64,000 bases of DNA, from the NCBI GenBank assembly GCA_903858085.1, contig CAIOHJ010000103.1, positions 1 through 64,000 on the forward strand. Direction: 5' to 3'. Source of the DNA: an uncultured Chloroflexota bacterium (lineage in GTDB: Bacteria > Chloroflexota > Anaerolineae > Caldilineales > Caldilineaceae). A model generated the notes under the pieces. The model made no database searches, had not been told where the DNA came from, and saw only the letters and a list, made by a program, of their open reading frames with translations. Of this stretch, positions 29,292 through 37,656 are shown piece by piece. The translations under genes and the position numbers were made by a program. Each line of letters opens with the position of its first letter. The stretch's first letter is position 1.

Positions 29292-30539
29292 CTACCCGTG
29301 TCTGTGCACAAAACGTGCCATTCGTTCCAGCGCAATCTGGATCTGCTCGATGCTGGCGGCGTAGGCGCAGCGGACATGGCCTTCCCCTCCTTTGCCGAAG
29401 GCACTGCCTGGGATCACCGCCACATGTTCTTCGACGAGCAGCCGTTCGCAGAATTCGTGCTCGTTCATCCCAGTCGCCCGGATGCTGGGAAAGGCATAAA
29501 AAGCGCCTTTGGGTTCAAAACAGTCCAGCCCGATCTGGTTCAACCCAGTGTAGATCAAACGGCGCCGAACATCATAGCTTTCGACCATCTGCCGCACATA
29601 CGCTTCGACAGCCGGGTCGGTGAAGGCGGCCAGTGCAGCCTCCTGGCCGGTGGTGGGGGCTGACATGATCAGGTACTGGTGGATCTTGCGCATCGCCCCG
29701 ATCAGATCAGCAGGGCCGGCTGCATAGCCGATGCGCCAGCCGGTCATGGCATAGTCTTTGCTCATCCCTCCCAGATGGATCGTCCGTCGGGCCATCCCTG
29801 GAAGGGCCGCAAACATGATATGCCGGTGGTCTCCATAGACCAGTCGGTCGTAGATTTCATCTGAAATGACCAGGAGGTCATGTTCTTCGGCGATGCGGGC
29901 GATCTCCAGCATGCCATCCAAGTCCATGACAGCGCCGGTGGGGTTGTTGGGGAAGCCGATCAGCAGCAGCTTGGTGCGCGGGGTGATGGCAGCCCGGATC
30001 GCTTCGGGGCGGATGGTGAAATGGTCGCTGGCATAGGTCGGCAGGTCGACGACGGTGCCCCCCGCCAGGAGGACGCTGGCCGTGTAGCTGACAAAGCAGG
30101 GTTGGGGCACGATCACCTCATCCCCAGGGTCCAGCAGCGCCTGCATGGCCAGATACATCGCCTCGCTGACCCCTACCGTGATCAGGAGTTCGCGCTCTAC
30201 ATCGTAGGCAGGTCCACCGTAGAGGCGCTGCAGCATCTGCATCACGGCTTCGCGCAGCGCGTAGGTGCCCGAATTGGAGGTGTAGGAGGTCTGTCCGTGC
30301 TGGAGGCTCCGGATTCCGGCCTGCAGAATTGGGGAGGGGGTGATGAAGTCGGGTTCGCCGATCCCAAGGCTGACCACATCTTCCATCGATGCGGCGATGT
30401 CAAAATACTTGCGAATCCCGGAAGGTGGGACAGCCAGCACCCGCTGGCTCAGGCGGCCCGTCAGCGGGCGCAGGGAACCCTTGTGGCCATTGATGGCTGT
30501 TTGGGAAGCCACCGCTTCAGCAAAAATGGAGAGAGTCAT
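29292..30539 (-). CDS. Pyridoxal-phosphate aminotransferase, class I/II (AspC-like)
   Basis: The 415-residue cytoplasmic enzyme moves an amino group between an amino acid and a 2-oxo acid. The PLP-binding Lys261 is in GGMSKDYAMTGWRIGYA. Other fold-type I marks are SLGIGEPDF, YTSNSGTYALREAV, FPNNPTGAVMD and SDEIYDRLVY with the PLP-contacting Asp and Tyr. The C-terminal Arg that binds the substrate carboxylate is in GHVRCAYAAS. This subgroup includes aspartate, alanine and aromatic aminotransferases, and sequence alone does not separate them. The start at MTLSIFAEA is supported by AAAGGTG. A structured element lies about 90-170 bases upstream and could control it. Confidence 0.92.
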   Translation of the reverse strand: MTLSIFAEAVASQTAINGHKGSLRPLTGRLSQRVLAVPPSGIRKYFDIAASMEDVVSLGIGEPDFITPSPILQAGIRSLQHGQTSYTSNSGTYALREAVMQMLQRLYGGPAYDVERELLITVGVSEAMYLAMQALLDPGDEVIVPQPCFVSYTASVLLAGGTVVDLPTYASDHFTIRPEAIRAAITPRTKLLLIGFPNNPTGAVMDLDGMLEIARIAEEHDLLVISDEIYDRLVYGDHRHIMFAALPGMARRTIHLGGMSKDYAMTGWRIGYAAGPADLIGAMRKIHQYLIMSAPTTGQEAALAAFTDPAVEAYVRQMVESYDVRRRLIYTGLNQIGLDCFEPKGAFYAFPSIRATGMNEHEFCERLLVEEHVAVIPGSAFGKGGEGHVRCAYAASIEQIQIALERMARFVHRHG

Positions 30540-30630
30540 CACAACAACACCTTTCTGGTGGATTGAACTGGGGAAAGCTACCGATCCGAACGCAGCGGAA
30601 AACCGATCGGTTCCGGAGCGTTCTTTCGAC

Positions 30631-30711
30631 ACTGGCCATGGCCGGTGAGCGCCGCTCACAACCTGCGGTCCGGCTTACACCGCAAGTTGCCGGCCTGTAG
30701 CTGTGGCCAGT
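30631..30711 (-). ncRNA. Candidate structured RNA with a three-way junction upstream of the aminotransferase gene
   Basis: All pairs below are exact except one mismatch. The outer stem pairs 30631-30638 with 30704-30711 (8 bp). The inner closing stem pairs 30640-30645 with 30690-30695 (6 bp). Inside are two hairpins: 30646-30658 (5-bp stem, 3-base loop) and 30659-30689 (10 pairs, one mismatch, 9-base loop). The two closing stems are separated by one base on one side and eight on the other. No T-run follows, so it is not a simple terminator of gatA. I assign the minus strand because both flanking genes are read that way. It could be a riboswitch-like leader or a palindromic repeat element; it does not match any class I can recall. 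Confidence 0.5.
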
Positions 30712-30757
30712 CCCCCGACACCAGCACCTCTTTGCACGGTTTGCATTGCCCCTTCTG

Positions 30758-32212
30758 TCAGGCCCACCGGCTGTGCCAGGGTGTCGCCTGTTCGTAGGCG
30801 TGTGCGGCGCGCAGCAGCGTGGCCTCACCCAGGTGCGGGCCCATCAGCTGCAGCCCGATCGGGAGCCCCTGCGCGTCGAACCCGCAGGGCACGCTGATCC
30901 CACACATCCCAGCCAGGTTGAGGGGAATGGTGAAGAGATCGCTCAGGTACATGGCCAGCGGATCATCCACCTTTTCGCCGAGACGGAAGGCTGTCGTCGG
31001 GGCCACCGGGCTGGCGATCAGATCGACCTGGGTGAAGGCAGATTCGAAGTCTTGTTTGATCAGCGTACGAACCTGCTGGGCTTTGAGGTAGTAGGCGTCG
31101 TAGTAGCCGGCGCTGAGGACGTAGGTGCCCAGCATGATCCGGCGTTTGACCTCGGCACCGAAGCCCTGCCCGCGCGAGTCGCGGTAGTTGTCGAGGATGT
31201 TGGCAGAGTCGGCGCTGAACCCATAGCGCACGCCGTCGAACCGTGCCAGGTTGGCGCTGGCCTCGGCGGTTGCCACCAGATAGTAGACCGGCAGGGCCTT
31301 GTCGGTGTTGGGCAGGGAGATGCGCACGACTTCTGCGCCGAGTCCTGCCAGCACGTCGATGGCGGCCTGTACTGCGGCGTTGACCTCGGGCTGCAGCCCC
31401 TCGACAAAGTACTCGTCGGGCAGCCCGATCCGAAGCCCGCGCACATCCTCGCTCAACAACTGGGAATAGGGGGGCACTGGCGCCGGCATCGTCGTGCTGT
31501 CGTGGGGATCCTGGCCGGCGATGACGCCCAGCAGCAGTGCTGCGTCGCGCACATCCTTCGCCAGCACCCCGATCTGGTCCAGGCTGCTGCCGTACGCGAC
31601 CAGACCATAGCGGCTGACCCGCCCGTAGGATGGCTTGAGGCCGACGACACCGCAGTAGGAGGCAGGCAGGCGGACGCTGCCGCCGGTATCGCTGCCCAGC
31701 GCAGCCATGGCCATCTGGGCAGCCACTGCTGCGCCGGAGCCGCCACTGCTGCCACCAGGCACCCGTGCCAGATCCCAAGGGTTGTGGGTCGGGAAATAGC
31801 CGCTGTTCTCGGTGCTTGACCCCATAGCAAACTCGTCGGTGTTGGTCTTGCCCAAGAGGACCATCCCCGCTGCGGCCAGCCGATGCACCGCAGTCGCCGT
31901 GTAGGGGGGGATAAAGTGCTCGAGGATGCGGCTTCCACAGGTTGTGCGCACCCCCTCTGTACAGAGCACATCCTTGACCGCCAGGGGGATGCCCAGCAGC
32001 GGGGCCGTTTCACCGCGGCTGCGGCGGTCGTCTGCTGCAGCCGCCTGCGCCAGTGCCAGCTCAGCGGTGACTGTCAGATAGGCGTTGACCTGGCCGTCGA
32101 CCTGGGCGATCCGATCCAACAGCGACTGGGTCAGCTCGACCGCACTGAAATCACCGCGCTGCAGGGCGGCCCACGCGGCATGGAGGGTGAGTTCGTACAG
32201 GGCTTTGCTCAT
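30758..32212 (-). CDS. gatA: Asp-tRNA(Asn)/Glu-tRNA(Gln) amidotransferase subunit A
   Basis: The 484-residue amidase subunit releases ammonia from glutamine for conversion of misacylated Glu-tRNA(Gln) or Asp-tRNA(Asn). The Ser-cisSer-Lys catalytic set is visible: the Lys in PLAVKDVLCTEG, and the serines in PGGSSGGSGAAVA and SDTGGSVRLPASYCG. The C-terminal part ends GLPIGLQLMGPHLGEATLLR, typical of GatA. The ATG has GAGGAG six bases upstream. It overlaps no gene but starts only 1 base from the gatC stop region, so the two are co-translated. The gatB gene is not in the window. Confidence 0.95.
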   Translation of the reverse strand: MSKALYELTLHAAWAALQRGDFSAVELTQSLLDRIAQVDGQVNAYLTVTAELALAQAAAADDRRSRGETAPLLGIPLAVKDVLCTEGVRTTCGSRILEHFIPPYTATAVHRLAAAGMVLLGKTNTDEFAMGSSTENSGYFPTHNPWDLARVPGGSSGGSGAAVAAQMAMAALGSDTGGSVRLPASYCGVVGLKPSYGRVSRYGLVAYGSSLDQIGVLAKDVRDAALLLGVIAGQDPHDSTTMPAPVPPYSQLLSEDVRGLRIGLPDEYFVEGLQPEVNAAVQAAIDVLAGLGAEVVRISLPNTDKALPVYYLVATAEASANLARFDGVRYGFSADSANILDNYRDSRGQGFGAEVKRRIMLGTYVLSAGYYDAYYLKAQQVRTLIKQDFESAFTQVDLIASPVAPTTAFRLGEKVDDPLAMYLSDLFTIPLNLAGMCGISVPCGFDAQGLPIGLQLMGPHLGEATLLRAAHAYEQATPWHSRWA

Positions 32213-32213
32213 A

Positions 32214-32504
32214 TCACTCCTCGAAGACCGCGCGCACGCGAAAAAAACCGTCCTCGCGGTCAGGTGCATTGGCGGTTGCCAGCTCATTGGGCAGAGAAGG
32301 TGCCGGCAGATCCTCGGCCCATACATTCACCAGGGGCAGCACATAGGGGGTCGGCGCGACGCAGCTGGTCTCTACCTGCTGCAGACGTTCGGCATACTCC
32401 AGGATCGCCGACAGCTGGCCCGCATACAAGGCCAGTTCCTGCTCGCTCAGACGCAGTTTGGCGAGTTCGGCCACATGGCGCACTTCCTCGCTTGTCAGGT
32501 GCAT
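32214..32504 (-). CDS. gatC: Asp-tRNA(Asn)/Glu-tRNA(Gln) amidotransferase subunit C
   Basis: The 96-residue GatC holds GatA and GatB together by wrapping around their interface. The N-terminal helix MHLTSEEVRHVAELAKLRLSE and the following YAGQLSAILEYAERLQQVET are typical, and the middle TPYVLPLVNVWAEDLP and the ending REDGFFRVRAVFEE match the family. The start is well supported by GGAGGAG six to eight bases upstream. It is the first gene of the leftward run gatC-gatA; its promoter must lie in the gap up to 32861. Confidence 0.93.
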   Translation of the reverse strand: MHLTSEEVRHVAELAKLRLSEQELALYAGQLSAILEYAERLQQVETSCVAPTPYVLPLVNVWAEDLPAPSLPNELATANAPDREDGFFRVRAVFEE

Positions 32505-32769
32505 CGCGCTCCTCCCTACAAAATCGCTCCAGACAATCCCAACAAATAACAAAAAACGTCGTGGGAACAGACTCCACGACGTGTAACTTGCTCCTCCCAG
32601 CTGATGGAGCTGCGGAGTTGCAAGAAAGACCAACTGCGCAATTGTACTCTGCTCATCATTTCCAAAATTGCTGTACACGCCACAGCTCAGCCTGGAGTCG
32701 AGTATACGGGTTTGGCGTTCACCTGTCAAACTTTCACCGCGGCAGGCTCAGCAATTTTCTCTGAAAACA

Positions 32770-32807
32770 GGGGGGAAACAAGGGGGAAACAGGGGGGAAA
32801 CGGGGGG
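32770..32807 (+). promoter_or_regulatory. G-quadruplex motif over the -35 region of the channel gene
   Basis: Four G-runs of 6, 5, 6 and 6 bases (32770-32775, 32782-32786, 32792-32797, 32802-32807) are separated by A/C loops of 6, 5 and 4 bases. This is a textbook intramolecular quadruplex pattern on the plus strand. The expected -35 position for the TACACT at 32818 falls inside it. It also behaves as a short tandem repeat with a period of about 10 bases. Confidence 0.75.
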
Positions 32808-32817
32808 CGGTCTGTGG

Positions 32818-32823
32818 TACACT
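32818..32823 (+). promoter_or_regulatory. Extended -10 box (TGG-TACACT) of the channel gene
   Basis: TACACT is preceded by TGG, as in extended -10 promoters that need little -35 contact. It lies 5 bases before an in-frame ATG at 32829 and 38 bases before the ribosome-binding-site-supported ATG at 32862, so the transcript could be read from either. Confidence 0.45.
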
Positions 32824-32861
32824 GAGAGATGTACAGATTTGTTCACCCACAGGAGTCCATC

Positions 32862-33743
32862 ATGTCCAACGAACTACAGATCGATTCACTGTTGCCGGCT
32901 GAAATGGCCGCCAAGGCCGAAGCGGTCGGCGTCAAAAAGGCGAATCTGGACGGGGCCAGCATGTTTGCGCTGGCTGTGCTGGCGGGCGCGTTTATTGCGT
33001 TGGGTGCGATCTTTGCCACGACCGTCGGGGCCGGCACGTTTGGCTCGACGTGGGCCGACGGCAACGCCACCACCAGCTGGCCGACCGGCCTGCAGCGGCT
33101 GCTCAGCGGGCTGGTTTTCAGCCTGGGGCTGATCCTGGTCGTCGTCGGTGGGGCCGAACTTTTTACAGGCAACAACCTGATTGTGATGGCATGGGCGAAC
33201 CGCAAGGTGAGCACCGCACAGCTCGCCCGCAGCTGGGGTGTGGTCTTCGCCGGCAACTTTGTGGGGGCCCTCGCGACCGCGGTGCTGATGCTCTGGAGCC
33301 GCCAGTATGAATTCGCCGGCGGCCAGATCGGCCTGCAGGCGCTGACGATCGCCCAGCACAAGGCGACCCTGGCTTTTGGACAGGCGGTTGCACTCGGCAT
33401 CCTGTGCAACGCCCTGGTCTGTCTGGCTGTCTGGCTGACCTTCAGCGCACGCACGACGATCGACAAAATCGCTGCAGTCGTGCCGCCGATCACGGCCTTT
33501 GTGGCGGCTGGCTTCGAACACAATGTCGCCAACATGTATTTCATCCCAATGGGGATTTTGATCAAAGAGACCGCTTCGCCGGCATTCTGGGCGGCGATCG
33601 GCAAAACGCCCGCCGATTTTGCCGCTTTGAACCTGGCCAATTTTCTGGTCAACAACCTGATCCCGGTCACCCTCGGCAATCTGATCGGCGGAGCTCTGCT
33701 GGTTGGAGGGGTCTACTGGTTTATCTATCTGCGCAAGCGTTGA
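32862..33743 (+). CDS. Formate/nitrite transporter family channel (FocA/NirC-like)
   Basis: The 293-residue membrane protein is a FNT-family pentameric channel for small monovalent anions such as formate, nitrite or hydrosulfide. Motifs are MFALAVLAGAFIALGAIFATTV (first helix), GGAELFTGNNLIVMAW after helix 2, SWGVVFAGNFVGALATAVL, LCNALVCLAVWL, and GFEHNVANMYFIP with the conserved His of the pore. The ATG at 32862 has AGGAG seven bases upstream. An in-frame ATG at 32829, 5 bases from the -10 box, would add 11 residues and could be used from a leaderless transcript. A hairpin terminator follows. Ion specificity is not clear from sequence. Confidence 0.92.
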   Translation: MSNELQIDSLLPAEMAAKAEAVGVKKANLDGASMFALAVLAGAFIALGAIFATTVGAGTFGSTWADGNATTSWPTGLQRLLSGLVFSLGLILVVVGGAELFTGNNLIVMAWANRKVSTAQLARSWGVVFAGNFVGALATAVLMLWSRQYEFAGGQIGLQALTIAQHKATLAFGQAVALGILCNALVCLAVWLTFSARTTIDKIAAVVPPITAFVAAGFEHNVANMYFIPMGILIKETASPAFWAAIGKTPADFAALNLANFLVNNLIPVTLGNLIGGALLVGGVYWFIYLRKR

Positions 33744-33751
33744 AGCGCAGG

Positions 33752-33790
33752 GGCCCGCCGTCTGGTCAATCCGGCGGGCCGGCAGCTTTT
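33752..33790 (+). terminator. Hairpin terminator after the channel gene
   Basis: GGCCCGCCG (33752-33760) pairs with CGGCGGGCC (33772-33780) around an 11-base loop, and a short run of four Ts lies at 33787-33790. The GC-rich stem is good and the T-run is short, so it is a plausible but not ideal intrinsic terminator. Confidence 0.6.
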
Positions 33791-33804
33791 CACGCACCGC
33801 TGGT

Positions 33805-33833
33805 TTGGGCGGGTACGGCCGTTTTGCTACAAT
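33805..33833 (+). promoter_or_regulatory. Sigma-70-type promoter before the helicase operon
   Basis: TTGGGC (33805-33810) and TACAAT (33828-33833) are 17 bases apart. The next ATG, at 33844, is followed at once by TGA. The first real gene begins at 33914, giving a leader of about 75 bases. Confidence 0.5.
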
Positions 33834-33913
33834 ACAGAGGCCAATGTGAAGAGGGAAGTACCTGGTCGAAGGGTACATACCCACTGTACGATCCAGAGGA
33901 GACCTGTCACGCC

Positions 33914-34207
33914 ATGAAAGCGATGCTCTATTTGTCTGGCAAAGAGGAACCTGCAGCTGTTTTGGACGAGGTCACGGTGGTCACCTACAACGACAACCAC
34001 CAAGACAGCCCGCAGCGGGTTCAGTTCAAAAGCCGAAAATTCAACGCTGGCCGTACCATGACCGAATTGCACCGACACGCAAAGATGCAGGTCCATTTTG
34101 AGGATGGCCGGCAGGCGGAGGTTCTGCTGCAGCACGCAAGCCTGGACCTGCAGGGCAACATGGTCGGTGTGCTGCGCGTGCTCGGCGAGATCGCTGAAAC
34201 TGCGTAA
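33914..34207 (+). CDS. Small conserved-looking protein of unknown function
   Basis: The 97-residue protein is soluble, with no signal or membrane segment. It has alternating hydrophobic residues suggestive of a small beta-rich domain (AVLDEVTVVTY, RVQFKSRKF, MQVHFEDGRQAEVLLQHASLDL) and ends with VGVLRVLGEIAETA. I do not recognise the family. The gene follows a promoter and is only 1 base from the next gene, so it heads a run with an SH3b protein and a UvrD-like helicase. There is no clear ribosome binding site. A role alongside the helicase is possible from location alone. Confidence 0.6.
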   Translation: MKAMLYLSGKEEPAAVLDEVTVVTYNDNHQDSPQRVQFKSRKFNAGRTMTELHRHAKMQVHFEDGRQAEVLLQHASLDLQGNMVGVLRVLGEIAETA

Positions 34208-34208
34208 C

Positions 34209-34733
34209 TTGTCGTTGCCCTCCCCAGCATCTGCGCAGCCTATAGAGCGGGCTGCGCAAGGCCGTTCTCGGTTCTGGCCCGGGTTTGTGGTGGGTTTTGG
34301 CCTGCTGCTCTTTGCCAGCTGCAGCGTCGGTGCCGTGGCCTTGGGCCTCAACCGGCTCAACCTCGCCGACCTGCGCGCAGGGGCTGTTGGCTGGACACCG
34401 GCCCCCTACACCCCGGCAGTGACACCGTTGCCCGCCGCCGAGAGTCCGCCAGCACCGGCCGGCTCCCTGCGTTTTGCCGCAGGCCAGAAAGTCCGCAACA
34501 TGACCAACAGCCGGGTCAACCTGCGCCGCAGCCCAGGTTATCTGAGCAAGCCGGAGGGGGATGTGGTCGGCGTGCTGCAGCCAGCCGCCGCGGCGGTGGT
34601 GTTGGGGGAGAAACAGCTGGCCGACAGCCTGACCTGGTGGCAGGTGCGTGCCACACTGGACGACGGCCGAGAAGCCGAGGGCTGGGTGGCCGAGGCGACT
34701 GCCTCCGGGGTTCAAATCCTCGGCACAGAGTGA
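34209..34733 (+). CDS. Membrane-anchored SH3b-domain protein
   Basis: About 174 residues. A single transmembrane helix near residues 27-47 (GFVVGFGLLLFASCSVGAVAL) is followed by a Pro/Ala-rich linker. The C-terminal bacterial SH3 domain spans roughly 96-174 (RVNLRRSPGYLSKPEGDVVGVLQPG-type start, then WWQVRA and GWVAEATA). Such domains usually face the cell exterior and bind cell-wall peptides. No ATG gives a suitable start; a TTG at 34209, one base after the preceding stop, fits best, but a GTG at 34167 is possible. It lies 6 bases before the helicase gene. Confidence 0.7.
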   Translation: MSLPSPASAQPIERAAQGRSRFWPGFVVGFGLLLFASCSVGAVALGLNRLNLADLRAGAVGWTPAPYTPAVTPLPAAESPPAPAGSLRFAAGQKVRNMTNSRVNLRRSPGYLSKPEGDVVGVLQPAAAAVVLGEKQLADSLTWWQVRATLDDGREAEGWVAEATASGVQILGTE

Positions 34734-34739
34734 GCAGCC

Positions 34740-37067
34740 ATGCCCGACACAGAGACCCCGCTGCCCCACCCATCGTTTGTCCCGCGCCCGGCGCAGACGA
34801 AAATCCTGGCCTATACCGGCGGCCCGATGGGGGTCAGCGCAGTGCCGGGCAGCGGCAAGACCTTCACGCTGAGCCTGCTGGCAGCCAAGCTGGTCGGAGA
34901 ACTGGCCACCAGCCCCACGTTCGAGCCGCGCGAGATCCTGGTTGTCACCTTCACCAACAGCGCAGTGGCCAATTTCCGTGCCCGCATCGGCACCTTTCTG
35001 CGCCAGGAGCGCGGACTGCTGCCTGGGGTCGGCTACCGGGTGCGGACCCTGCACGCGCTTGCCCACGATATCGTGCGCGAACGGCCAGCGCTGGTCGGGC
35101 TGGGCGAAGGCTTCGAGATCGTCGACGGTGATACCAGCGCCGAGATCAAACGGGAAGCCGCGCGCGACTTCCTGGCCAGACACCCAGACGCCTTTGCCCC
35201 CTTTATCCGGCCAGAGTTGCTGCACAACCCGCGTCAGTTCGAGCGCCACTTTCAAGAAGATGCGCTCGAACTGGCCAACGTTGCGATCCGCGTCGCCAAA
35301 GAGCTGACGGCCAACCCCGCTTTGTTGCAGCAGAGCCTGGCCCGCCAGTCGGGCACATTCCCGCTGGTCGAATTTGCCCTCTCCGTCTACACGACCTATA
35401 CACGCAGCCTGAACACGCGCGGCGCGGTCGATTTTGACGACCTGATCGTGCTGGCGCTGCAGGCGCTGCGCGCCGACGAGGGCTATCTGGCCCGGCTGCA
35501 GGCACGCTGGCCCTATATTCTCGAGGACGAAGCCCAGGACTCCAGCCTGCTGCAGGAAAAGATGCTACGCCTGCTGACCGCCGCCCACGGCAACTGGGTG
35601 CGTGTCGGCGACCCCAATCAAGCCATCCACACGACCTTTACCAGCGCGGACGCACGGTTTTTGCAGCGGTTTTTGCGCGAGCACCCCCAACAGGCACGGG
35701 ATCTGCCCAACTCCGGCCGCAGCGCCCTGCCCATCCTCGAACTGGCCAATGCGCTGATCGACTGGTCGCGCACCGCACATCCGACCCTGGGGGTGGAGCA
35801 GGCGCTGGCCTACCCGCGCATCGAACCGACAGCGCCCGACGATCCCCAGCCGAACCCGGCAGCAGGCCAGCCGCCAGTCCACTTCCATGAAAAAGCGCTG
35901 ACGGCCGATGCAGAGCGCGAGAGCGTGGTGACGTCGGTGCGCCGCTGGGTCGCCGACAACCCGGGCAGCACCGTAGCCGTGCTGGTCCCAGACAACCAGC
36001 GCGGGGACCAGCTCGTCGCAGCACTCAAAAACGGCGGGCTGCCGTTCGACGAATCTCTGCTGCGCAACAACCAGAGCAGCACGCGCGCCGCAGCCCACCA
36101 ACTGGCGATTGCGGCCGGCTATATTGCCAATCCCCACTCCGCCAACCTGCTGCAACAGCTGTGGGCCGAGGTCTGGTCCCCACGGCGGACAGCCGCCTCC
36201 TCTCCAGAGGAGGCCGCAGAAACCGGCGGCTCCCCCCGAGAAGACAAACGACCGGCGCAAATCTTTGCGCTGGCATTGGGCAAATTGAAGGAGCCAGAAC
36301 GGTTTGTCTTCCCAGGACCCGACGATTTTCTGGACAGGCTGGCATGGCTGGCAGAGGCTGGGGAGCCATTTCGCCGGCAGATCGAGCAATTTCGACAGGA
36401 TCTGCAGCGTTGGTGCCGGGCTCTGGTGCTGCCAGTCGACGAGCTGCTGCTGACGCTCGGCAACGACCTGTTCGTGGAACCCAGTGACCTGGCGCTCACC
36501 CACCAGCTGGCCGTGCTGCTGGCCAAACTGGCGCGCGAAAACCCGGCGCTGCGTCTGGCCGATCTGGTCAAGGAGCTGCAGAACATCGCCCAGAACCGGC
36601 GCCGCCTGATCAGCTTCACCGAAGAGAGCCAGGGGTACAGCCCTCGCCCTGGGGTCGTCACCGTCGCCACCATGCATGGCGCCAAAGGGCTGGAGTGGGA
36701 TCGGGTCTACCTGACCAGCGTCAACACCTTCAGCTTTCCCAGCGGCCTGGCCGACGAACCCTACCGCAGCGAACGCTGGTATCTGCGCGAGGGGAGCAAC
36801 CTGGCCGCCGAGCTGGAAGAACAGCTCAGACAGCTGCACATGGGCACGCTGGACGACTATCTGCCAGGAAGGGCCAGCCAGCAGGCACGGCTGGCCCTGG
36901 CCGCCGAGCGGCTGCGGCTCTTCTATGTCGGAATCACACGCGCCCGCCGCGAGCTGATCGTCACCTACAACCTGGGCCGCCAGCCCGAGAAAGCGCTGCC
37001 GCCCGCCCGCCCCTTTCTGGCGCTGGCTGAATACTGGCAGCGCCGCTCCGCCCAGAACCCACGCTGA
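34740..37067 (+). CDS. UvrD/PcrA-like superfamily 1 DNA helicase
   Basis: The 775-residue protein has the SF1A helicase motifs in order: Q-motif RPAQTKILAY, Walker A SAVPGSGKTFTL at residues 33-44, motif Ia VTFTNSAVANFRAR, Walker B YILEDEAQDSSLLQ, motif III GDPNQAIHTTFTSAD, motif V TVATMHGAKGLEWDRVYL and motif VI LFYVGITRARRELIV. The NSGRS motif IV is DLPNSGRSALPI. The pattern with GDPNQAIHTTFTSAD is shared with helicase-like proteins of cyanobacteria and Chloroflexi rather than with classical UvrD. It would unwind DNA 3' to 5' in repair or replication restart. Length and C-terminus look complete; no nuclease domain is seen. Confidence 0.9.
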   Translation: MPDTETPLPHPSFVPRPAQTKILAYTGGPMGVSAVPGSGKTFTLSLLAAKLVGELATSPTFEPREILVVTFTNSAVANFRARIGTFLRQERGLLPGVGYRVRTLHALAHDIVRERPALVGLGEGFEIVDGDTSAEIKREAARDFLARHPDAFAPFIRPELLHNPRQFERHFQEDALELANVAIRVAKELTANPALLQQSLARQSGTFPLVEFALSVYTTYTRSLNTRGAVDFDDLIVLALQALRADEGYLARLQARWPYILEDEAQDSSLLQEKMLRLLTAAHGNWVRVGDPNQAIHTTFTSADARFLQRFLREHPQQARDLPNSGRSALPILELANALIDWSRTAHPTLGVEQALAYPRIEPTAPDDPQPNPAAGQPPVHFHEKALTADAERESVVTSVRRWVADNPGSTVAVLVPDNQRGDQLVAALKNGGLPFDESLLRNNQSSTRAAAHQLAIAAGYIANPHSANLLQQLWAEVWSPRRTAASSPEEAAETGGSPREDKRPAQIFALALGKLKEPERFVFPGPDDFLDRLAWLAEAGEPFRRQIEQFRQDLQRWCRALVLPVDELLLTLGNDLFVEPSDLALTHQLAVLLAKLARENPALRLADLVKELQNIAQNRRRLISFTEESQGYSPRPGVVTVATMHGAKGLEWDRVYLTSVNTFSFPSGLADEPYRSERWYLREGSNLAAELEEQLRQLHMGTLDDYLPGRASQQARLALAAERLRLFYVGITRARRELIVTYNLGRQPEKALPPARPFLALAEYWQRRSAQNPR

Positions 37068-37305
37068 CCGCCCACGGCCAACAGCCTCCTCGGTTGAATC
37101 CGCCCCCAGAAGCAGCTTTCGATTTGTGAAAATTTGGGGAAGGTCGCAGAAGTGTTGTATCCTGTACAGAACAGACGTTCTACCTGCGGCTGCAGAGACC
37201 CTCTGGCCAGCGTTGATGGGGAGTCAACGCCGGAGCAACGCCGACCGCGGTAGAGTAGGGGCAGCAAATGGAAGAAGGATCGATTGACACAAGGCTGCTT
37301 TCACC

Positions 37306-37656
37306 ATGACACTGTTCCAACGACTTCGCTTCAACAAATTGCCGCAGACCCACACCACGCTGCCCGCTACACTGGCCAGCCCCACCGAGCCGCCAGGCCG
37401 GGACAGCTGCAAATATTATGTCACCGGCATCGACCGTATCCGGCTGCGCTGTGCCTTCCTGTTGGGTCCCTTCGACAGCGCAGAAGGGGCACTGGCCAAC
37501 ATCGAACATGCCCGGGCACTCACCGCCGCCAAGTTTCCTGCTGAGGCGCCGCAGCTGGTCTACGGCACAGCCGGGATTGAAAGGGGCATGGGGCTGCCGC
37601 TGGCGCTTTTCAGCCAGCGGGCCCGTCTGCGTTCGGGTCAGCCGACCAACGCCTGA
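37306..37656 (+). CDS. Small protein of unknown function
   Basis: A 116-residue predicted protein without signal, membrane segment or known motif. It contains a hydrophobic core (YYVTGIDRIRLRCAFLLGPFDSAEGALANIEHARALTAAKFP) that could be a small alpha/beta domain, and the codon use is like that of the neighbours. The ATG has no ribosome binding site. Its last 19 bases overlap the 3' end of the convergent beta-lactamase-family gene, which is unusual and makes the C-terminus, or the gene itself, less certain. It could be a real orphan or chance open frame. Confidence 0.5.
   Translation: MTLFQRLRFNKLPQTHTTLPATLASPTEPPGRDSCKYYVTGIDRIRLRCAFLLGPFDSAEGALANIEHARALTAAKFPAEAPQLVYGTAGIERGMGLPLALFSQRARLRSGQPTNA

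Larger units (their letters stand above)
32505..32861. other. Divergent intergenic region between gatC and the channel gene
   Basis: This 357-base gap holds the start signals of gatC on the left and those of the formate/nitrite-type channel gene on the right. The right part has four G-runs forming a G-quadruplex motif and then a TACACT -10 box. The middle has low coding character; I see no RNA gene or terminator in it. Confidence 0.6.

Noticed and set aside
34704..34726. tRNA-like T-arm (CGGGG-TTCAAAT-CCTCG) near the end of the SH3b gene
   Set aside because: No matching acceptor stem, D-arm or anticodon arm exists upstream, and the bases are in frame within a coding sequence.
37268..37309. 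13-codon ORF whose stop overlaps the start of the small gene at 37306
   Set aside because: No ribosome binding site or conserved peptide can be shown, and the downstream gene is itself uncertain.
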